Positions 60,401 to 64,000 of a stretch of DNA of 64,000 bases are shown here, in pieces. The stretch covers positions 1-64,000 of the forward strand of contig NZ_QJRJ01000072.1 in NCBI RefSeq assembly GCF_003254625.1, in the 5' to 3' direction. The notes under the pieces were generated by a model. That model was not told where the DNA came from, made no database searches, and saw nothing but the letters and a program-made list of their open reading frames with translations. How positions within the stretch are numbered: position 1 is the stretch's first letter; each line of letters opens with the position of its first letter. Origin of the DNA: Flavobacterium ginsenosidimutans. GTDB lineage: Bacteria > Bacteroidota > Bacteroidia > Flavobacteriales > Flavobacteriaceae. The translations under genes were made by a program, and so were the position numbers.

Positions 60401-60752
60401 AATAATTATTTTGGATAAAATATTCATTAAGGCATTTTGCATAAATGAGATTCAAAATTGCTTTTGAAGGTATAGAAACTCGATTTATATCGGTTTTTAG
60501 ATTATTTAAGATTTTATTCTGAGCATTTTCATCAATAAGAAGCAGATATTTTGAATGATAGAAAAAACATTTTATCATTTCGGCTTCATCTTTATCTGAA
60601 ACGGCATCTTTATAGATTTTTTCAACTAATTCATTAGCTGATTTGGTTTTTCCTTCATTTTCAAAATCAATTACTTTTTCCCATTTCTTTTCATTTTGTT
60701 GTGCAAATACAGAGGTAGAGATAAATAATAAAACAAATAATATATTTTTCAT
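54474..60752 (-). CDS. alpha-2-macroglobulin family protein with an internal SusC-like domain
   Basis: 2092 residues, signal peptide MKNILFVLLFISTSVFA. A helical N-terminal region (about 20-330) is followed by macroglobulin domains, with MG2 near 570 (FYLDRAIYRPGQTLYFKG). At about 1185-1275 an extra segment appears: ISGIITDNSGLALPGASIVV (carboxypeptidase-regulatory-like beta-sandwich), then VVVNTAYGIQKKASLSAAIT, which is the SusC/RagA signature. The A2M core (SPEALTAWKLRLFAHNKEAV), the thioester-like ECAEQTF (Cys near 1548) and an alpha-toroid (YITRHILAGLGHL) follow. Bacterial A2Ms trap proteases in the periplasm. The thioester motif reads CAEQ rather than CGEQ. No PbpC partner is adjacent. 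Confidence 0.9.
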   Translation of the reverse strand: MKNILFVLLFISTSVFAQQNEKKWEKVIDFENEGKTKSANELVEKIYKDAVSDKDEAEMIKCFFYHSKYLLLIDENAQNKILNNLKTDINRVSIPSKAILNLIYAKCLNEYFIQNNYSIRNRTNIKTLNDDFLTWTAVNFMSQINLILKKSLENELVLKNTSLSKYDQIFDYSTLEEFKNENLFDYIIKENIDIYSSKVYSASFAQEDIIKYKNDLLGSSANFIKLNLDFIAYDDLRLAISLYQKQETINPKQENQWERIEFLKNKLNLSNEEYLDVIIRFQKTVKDNSLIQKIQLEKASILDREASRELKPNNNIDAIAILDSIIKVNNRSNAYKLAIQRKANILSKSLYVQLEKYIYNEQNARAFIHYKNVDTLKVSFYKITHKLLLDFKTRNLNKDSLVNSVVLKNAPSYTKEYSLVNKKDYFKYTTEILLPNIKTGSYLVYFESNSDIKNTKAYTYETITSSNISVLASQENEIEKYQVLDRKTGKPIENVTIKTYSATFKTGKNGIAVYNTKNVKFKGDTLELFTSNDSILIHKDYINYSVDYNKSETEDEDDDYKGKVEFYLDRAIYRPGQTLYFKGIAIKKKKNKTSVVPQTSFKIIFRDASYNEINKFDVTTNEFGSFSGEFILPKSGLTGSFGISAEESDNSKNDIIYNKKENDHPFWDHVDLENSQTYFRVEEYKRPKFEVTFEPKKETFKVNQSIKVKGNAKAFAGSSISDAKVTYKVTRYAGYYSRDYYSSSSNEVLVTGETKTDASGNFAIDFIAVPSEESSKKDLPVFNYLIEAQVTDINGETHDAQTNVKVGYHDLVLETVINPQINTKDKNEIILKSTNLNGEFLAVKGEIKIYFVRPLPSKFKKRVWPTPEIQILSDEDFEKLFPYEQNGQEYSKEDEVLVYSKKVDTEKDKKIALDFISNYKSGNYKIVFSAKDSFDNLIENTTKFQIKQSKDKFNPSVLFSAVQINEDAKKDGFVLLKLTSVVPELYISTIGNYDSKVFFEKIIHLENHETTIKIPLKKEFYNILRIGFQSIFENEVFSSDVAVALKSITPKLEFNVETFRSRIQPGSPENWSFKLKSKDTRNEAEVLASMYDSSLDQFTKNDWNILAINDYNYNGSYKKSSFGFDQVSASIMYLNLPLNRLELFSEDTKLMSFGFDFNSKNNIHQKRLYQMQVAKKAKKPFNAKLISGIITDNSGLALPGASIVVKGTRRGTQSDFDGYYEIGAKENEELEFSYIGSKTQSVLVGNRKFIDIVLTNDSSTLSEVVVNTAYGIQKKASLSAAITTVSSNVIYEEDNTVYDINSVNKKALEELNQVKARKNLSETAFFLPNLKTDSQGKVSFSFTSPEALTAWKLRLFAHNKEAVSGYLQKNVVTQKELMLLPNFPRFFREKDTIVITTKISNVTAEAKTGIAALQLFDAVTMEPIDAKMLNADNIKNFTVPAYGNTTASWTVTIPEGLQGVQYKIVAKSGDFSDGEENIIPVLTNNMLVTESIPIWVRENSTKEYTFENLKNNNSTTLKNHQFTFEYTSNPAWIAIQSLPYLMEYEHECAEQTFARFYSNALAKEVISSNPKIAAVFDEWRKKGKINPKLEENEELKSIILSETPWLNDNQNEDEKRKSFAVLFDLEKMKTSQEATFEKLKKKQNSYGSFSWFEGGTGDDYITRHILAGLGHLSKLVKNQNLKIDEITKSAIPFIDGKFLQEHQKRAKFNKERNSLIWRWPYSNLHYLYSRSFYLEQYPLSDTLKKVTKLYLETAKRDWLDYSIYEKGLTALVLNRFGEKESAKKIIESLKENSSNNEDWGMYWIANKPGWYWYQAPIETQALLIEAFAEVTQDTKSVDAMKVWLLKNKQAKNWPTTRSTSEAIYALLLQGSDWLSVKDNTVIKLGDEKIMTKKLSENEKEAETGYIKLNWKAEEVKKEMASISVQNKSKIPGFGGVYWQYFEDLDKIKNNTGAVLSVSKELYLKKNTLKGDELQKITTENSLKIGDLVTVRLIITSKEDLEYIHLKDMRASCFEPVNVFSQYQYSDRLGYYMSTKDAATHFFFDKINKGTYVLEYDIRVNNSGEFSNGITTIQSMYAPEFASHTKGIRVKVN

Positions 60753-60966
60753 AAGAGAGTTTTAATCTATAGATGATTAAATTTTAAAAAAGGTTGGGAA
60801 GACAGAATTACTTTTAAAAATAATTTTCGTACAAATTAATAATTTATTTCCAAAACCAAATAGAGCATTCTATATTTCATTATTTTTGAAGAATAATTAC
60901 AGCGTTTTATTAGTTATTTGCTATTTCGATTAACCGATGAAACAGTTTAACGATTAAACATTTTAA

Positions 60967-62322
60967 ATGAAAACACATTTCATCGCCATTGGCGGAAGCG
61001 CAATGCACAATCTGGCATTAGCATTACATAATAAAGGATACCAAGTTACAGGAAGTGACGATGCTATTTTTGAACCTTCAAAATCAAGATTAGAGAAAAA
61101 AGGAATTCTTCCTGCAGAATTGGGCTGGTTTCCAGAAAAAATCACTTCAGATATCGATGCAATTATTTTAGGAATGCACGCAAAAGCGGATAATCCTGAA
61201 TTATTAAAAGCGCAGGAATTAGGTTTAAAGATTTATTCATATCCTGAATTTTTATACGAGCAATCTAAAAATAAAACGCGTGTTGTAATTGGTGGTTCTC
61301 ATGGTAAAACAACGATTACGTCAATGATTCTTCATGTAATGCATTATCATAATATTGCAGTTGATTATATGGTTGGTGCGCAGTTGGAAGGGTTTGACAC
61401 AATGGTACATTTGACTGAAGAAAATGATTTTGTTGTTTTGGAAGGGGATGAGTATTTATCTTCACCAATTGACAGACGTCCGAAATTTCATTTATATCAG
61501 CCAAACATTGCTTTGATTTCTGGAATTGCTTGGGATCATATTAATGTTTTTCCAACTTATGAAAACTATGTGGAGCAGTTTGAGATTTTCATCGAAAAAA
61601 TTACAAATGGCGGAATTTTAGTTTATAACGAAAATGATCCTGAAGTAAAACGTGTTTCTGAGGCAGCGACAAATCCAATTAGAAAAATTGCTTATTCAAC
61701 TCCAGAATATTCTGTAAACGATGGTGTGACTTTATTAAAAACTCCAGAAGGCGATATGCCAATTGAAGTTTTCGGAGCGCACAATTTAAACAATCTTGCC
61801 GGAGCAAAATGGATTTGCCAAAATATGGGAGTTGATGAAGCAGATTTTTACGAAGCAATTGCAAGTTTTAAAGGTGCTTCTAAGCGTTTAGAAAAAATTG
61901 CCGAAGGAAAAGGGAAAGTTGCTTATAAAGATTTTGCGCATTCGCCAAGTAAAGTTGCTGCAACGACAAAAGCGGTAAAAGAACAATATCCAAATAGAAC
62001 TTTAGTAGCTTGTTTAGAATTGCATACTTATAGCAGTTTAAATGCTGAATTCTTGAAAGAATATGAAGGCGCTCTAGAATATGCAGATGTTGCGGTTGTT
62101 TTTTATTCGCCAGATGCGGTAAAAATTAAACAACTGGAAGAAGTAACTTATGAGCAAATTGCTACTGCATTCAATAGAAAAGATTTAATTATTTATACGA
62201 ATCCAGCTGAGTTTAAAGAATACTTATTCAACTTAAATTTAGATAATTCTGCACTTTTATTAATGAGTTCAGGAAATTATGGAGGCTTAAATTTTGATGA
62301 TGTTAAAGGTTTGATTGCCTAA
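60967..62322 (+). CDS. mpl: UDP-N-acetylmuramate:L-alanyl-gamma-D-glutamyl-meso-diaminopimelate ligase
   Basis: 451 residues, Mur ligase family. The N-terminal Rossmann domain starts MKTHFIAIGGSAMHNLALAL, the variant seen in Mpl rather than MurC. The P-loop GGSHGKTT is at 109-116. VVLEGDEYLSSPIDRRPKFH, then ISGIAWDHINVFPTYENYVE and KDFAHSPSKVAATTKAVKEQ are Mpl-type. It rejoins recycled murein tripeptide to UDP-MurNAc in the cytoplasm. A terminator follows. Confidence 0.94.
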   Translation: MKTHFIAIGGSAMHNLALALHNKGYQVTGSDDAIFEPSKSRLEKKGILPAELGWFPEKITSDIDAIILGMHAKADNPELLKAQELGLKIYSYPEFLYEQSKNKTRVVIGGSHGKTTITSMILHVMHYHNIAVDYMVGAQLEGFDTMVHLTEENDFVVLEGDEYLSSPIDRRPKFHLYQPNIALISGIAWDHINVFPTYENYVEQFEIFIEKITNGGILVYNENDPEVKRVSEAATNPIRKIAYSTPEYSVNDGVTLLKTPEGDMPIEVFGAHNLNNLAGAKWICQNMGVDEADFYEAIASFKGASKRLEKIAEGKGKVAYKDFAHSPSKVAATTKAVKEQYPNRTLVACLELHTYSSLNAEFLKEYEGALEYADVAVVFYSPDAVKIKQLEEVTYEQIATAFNRKDLIIYTNPAEFKEYLFNLNLDNSALLLMSSGNYGGLNFDDVKGLIA

Positions 62323-62345
62323 ATTCGTCAATTAGAAAATTAGAT

Positions 62346-62384
62346 AATGTGCCAATTGTTTTTCAGTTGGCACATTTTTTTTGT
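62346..62384 (+). terminator. terminator of mpl
   Basis: AATGTGCCAA and TTGGCACATT pair around an eleven-base loop, then eight T. Confidence 0.85.
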
Positions 62385-62413
62385 AATTATCTAGTCAGAA
62401 AACATAATAATTA

Positions 62414-62446
62414 TTTGAAAGACTTTTCTTATTTTTAATATCTTCG
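62414..62446 (+). promoter_or_regulatory. promoter of radC
   Basis: TTTG at 62414-62417, 21 bases, TATCTTCG at 62439-62446 (one mismatch to TAnnTTTG). The ATG is 20 bases further on. Confidence 0.55.
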
Positions 62447-62466
62447 TTCTGTAAAATTTAAATAGT

Positions 62467-63156
62467 ATGGAACAATCTCATTTCGCTATAAAAAACTGGT
62501 CAGATGATGACAAGCCGCGCGAAAAATTAATGCTCAAGGGAAAAGAAGCTTTGAGTGATGCTGAATTATTAGCAATTTTAATTGGCTCAGGAAGTCGTAA
62601 TGAATCTGCGGTTGCATTAAGCCAGCGTATTTTAGCTAGTGTTGGCGGATTAAATTCATTAGCAAAATTATCTATTGCTCAATTAATGAAATTTAAAGGA
62701 ATAGGAGAGGCAAAGGCTGTTACAATTGTTGCGTCTTTAGAGTTATGCGCACGTAGGAGATCAGAAAAAGCAGTTGAAATGACTAAAATAACTTCGAGTA
62801 AAAAGGTTTTCGATTTAATGCAGCCAGTAATAGGAGATTTATCTCATGAAGAATTTTGGGTGCTTTTTCTTAATAATTCCAATAATGTGATTTCAAAGGC
62901 TCAACTGAGTAAAGGGGGCATTGGCGGTACAACTGTTGATGTTAGATTGATTTTTAAATTGGCGTTTGAGAAATATGCTACAGCCTTGATTTTGTGCCAC
63001 AATCATCCTTCTGGAAGTTTGATTCCTAGTGATGCAGATAAACAAATTACTAGAAAAATTCGCGAAGCAGGAAGTAAGTTAGATGTTAAAGTTTTAGACC
63101 ATATTATTATTACTGAATCAAAATATTATAGTTTTGTAGATGAAGGAATTTTTTAA
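62467..63156 (+). CDS. radC: RadC-family (JAMM/MPN+) protein
   Basis: 229 residues. The N-terminal UPF0758 helix-hairpin-helix region (about 1-95) has KPREKLMLKGKEALSDAELL and LAILIGSGSRNESAVALSQR, with LMKFKGIGEAKAVTIVASLE. The JAMM metal site is in LCHNHPSGSLIPSDAD (His178, His180, Asp189). It was once linked to DNA repair, but the role is unsettled. The HAD gene follows with three bases between, so the two are cotranscribed. Confidence 0.96.
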   Translation: MEQSHFAIKNWSDDDKPREKLMLKGKEALSDAELLAILIGSGSRNESAVALSQRILASVGGLNSLAKLSIAQLMKFKGIGEAKAVTIVASLELCARRRSEKAVEMTKITSSKKVFDLMQPVIGDLSHEEFWVLFLNNSNNVISKAQLSKGGIGGTTVDVRLIFKLAFEKYATALILCHNHPSGSLIPSDADKQITRKIREAGSKLDVKVLDHIIITESKYYSFVDEGIF

Positions 63157-63159
63157 TAG

Positions 63160-63846
63160 ATGAATACCAAGATTACAGACATTTTTTTTGACTTAGACCA
63201 CACACTTTGGGATTTTGATAAAAATTCGGAAATGGCTTTTGATCGTATTTTTAAAAGTAAATATCAAGAGATTATTACTGAAGATTTTATCAAGGAATAT
63301 ATTCCAATTAATCAAGAATGTTGGAGATTATATCAGAATGATAAAATTACGCATCAAGAATTGCGTTATAATCGTTTGAAGTTTTCTTTTGATGCATTGA
63401 ATTATGCTATTTCAGAAGAAAATATTTTGGAAATTGCTAATGATTATATTGAATTTCTTACTGATAATAATTACCTTTTTGATGGCGCAATTGAAGTTTT
63501 GGAATATTTAAAACCTAAATACAAACTTCATATTATTACAAATGGATTTGCTCAGGTGCAGGAAAAGAAAATTAATAATGCTTCACTTGGAGGTTATTTT
63601 AGTACCATTACAAATTCTGAGTTAGCAGGCGTTAAAAAACCAAATAGTATTATATTTGATTATGCATTGAATCTGGCAAACACTTCAAAAGAGAACAGCA
63701 TTATGATTGGCGATGATTTTGAAGCTGATGTGAATGGCGCATTGAATGCAGGTTTAGATGCCATTTTTTTTAATGAAAAAAAGCTGGATATTTCCGGAAA
63801 TTATAAACAGATTAACCATTTACTAGAACTAAAAAAATATTTATAA
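63160..63846 (+). CDS. YjjG-type HAD-superfamily phosphatase
   Basis: 228 residues. HAD motif I is FFDLDHTLWDF (Asp11 and Asp13 region), motif II LHIITNGFAQVQ, motif III the Lys in AGVKKPNSIIF, motif IV MIGDDFEADV. The motif I Asp-x-Asp (DLDHT) and the early LWDFDKNS stretch are typical of the YjjG group of 5'-nucleotidases that hydrolyse pyrimidine monophosphates. The substrate is inferred from family only. It is coupled to radC upstream and overlaps the next gene by one base (TAATG). Confidence 0.93.
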   Translation: MNTKITDIFFDLDHTLWDFDKNSEMAFDRIFKSKYQEIITEDFIKEYIPINQECWRLYQNDKITHQELRYNRLKFSFDALNYAISEENILEIANDYIEFLTDNNYLFDGAIEVLEYLKPKYKLHIITNGFAQVQEKKINNASLGGYFSTITNSELAGVKKPNSIIFDYALNLANTSKENSIMIGDDFEADVNGALNAGLDAIFFNEKKLDISGNYKQINHLLELKKYL

Positions 63847-64000
63847 TGATGAAGATTAAAATTTTACTTACTGCACTTTTATGCTCATTTATTGGATTCG
63901 CACAGTCTGTTAATGATTACAAAGCTGTAATTGTACCTTTAAGATATGATTTTACAAAAACAGATAATCAATATCGTATGGCTACATTAAGCAAATCAAA
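63846..64000 (+). CDS. secreted protein, 5' part only (runs off the window)
   Basis: The ATG at 63846 overlaps the stop of the HAD gene; a second ATG follows at once. The first 51 residues show a signal peptide (MMKIKILLTALLCSFIGFAQ) and the mature start SVNDYKAVIVPLRYDFTKTD. It resembles small Flavobacteriaceae periplasmic proteins of unknown role that often follow the HAD gene, but the rest lies outside the window. Confidence 0.75.
   Translation, partial: MMKIKILLTALLCSFIGFAQSVNDYKAVIVPLRYDFTKTDNQYRMATLSKS

Overview
The window is about 34% G+C by eye, has A-rich start contexts with almost no Shine-Dalgarno sequences, and carries the Bacteroidetes promoter signature (TTTG, about 20 bases, then TAnnTTTG). 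Gene content points to a Flavobacterium-type member of the Flavobacteriaceae: an S46 dipeptidyl peptidase, an alpha-2-macroglobulin with a SusC-like insert, a TonB/ExbB/ExbD set, an Mpl-type muropeptide ligase, YD-repeat secreted proteins and paired purK/purE. It reads as ordinary chromosome with many repeat-filled intergenic regions. No prophage, integrase, transposase, CRISPR array or rRNA was seen. One tRNA (Val, anticodon TAC) is present.

Layout. 1-8.7 kb: small regulators (Crp-like, MerR, XRE), an orphan LpxA paralogue, a YdeI-like protein, a frameshifted EamA transporter, an acyltransferase-3 membrane protein, small secreted proteins, a Nudix hydrolase and tRNA-Val. 8.8-12.6 kb: folC, then exbB-exbD convergent with tonB. 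12.6-13.2 kb: a 193-bp non-coding tandem repeat. 13.3-19.7 kb: glutamate-type dehydrogenase, chalcone-isomerase-like protein, acyl-CoA dehydrogenase, M28 lipoprotein peptidase, SDR, a four-helix-bundle gene bounded by 33-bp inverted repeats, and a SprT-like metalloprotease. 19.8-24.0 kb (minus strand): FabH-like enzyme, methyltransferase, glycosyltransferase, MlaE and MlaF. 24.5-28.3 kb: gcvP and a UbiA-like membrane protein, followed by a DUF3781 remnant and several hairpin repeats. 29.1-32.8 kb: a minus-strand operon of GbsR-type regulator, DUF2071, DCC1-like membrane protein, TIGR01777 epimerase and SRPBCC protein, with matching inverted-repeat operators. 33.3-35.2 kb: three unrecognised genes, two of them paralogous. 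35.3-46 kb: Na+/H+ antiporter, SanA-like protein, M3 peptidase, purE, purK, an unknown helical protein behind a TonB-dependent receptor, and a sorbosone-dehydrogenase-like lipoprotein. 46-50 kb: hpt, adk, CBS/CNNM protein, obg. 50-64 kb: two tandem YD-repeat proteins, S46 peptidase, giant alpha-2-macroglobulin, mpl, radC, YjjG-type HAD phosphatase and the start of another secreted protein.

The most unusual items are: (i) the four-helix-bundle cassette, whose start and stop codons lie inside its own terminal inverted repeats; (ii) the repeated three-half-site operator of the GbsR operon; (iii) four TAnnTTTG boxes placed exactly four bases before an ATG, which suggests leaderless transcripts; (iv) the uncharacterised paralogue cluster at 33.3-35.2 kb; (v) several families of intergenic hairpin repeats, including three roughly 100-base elements with a conserved apical segment. 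All functional calls rest on motif recognition by eye; no database search was possible.
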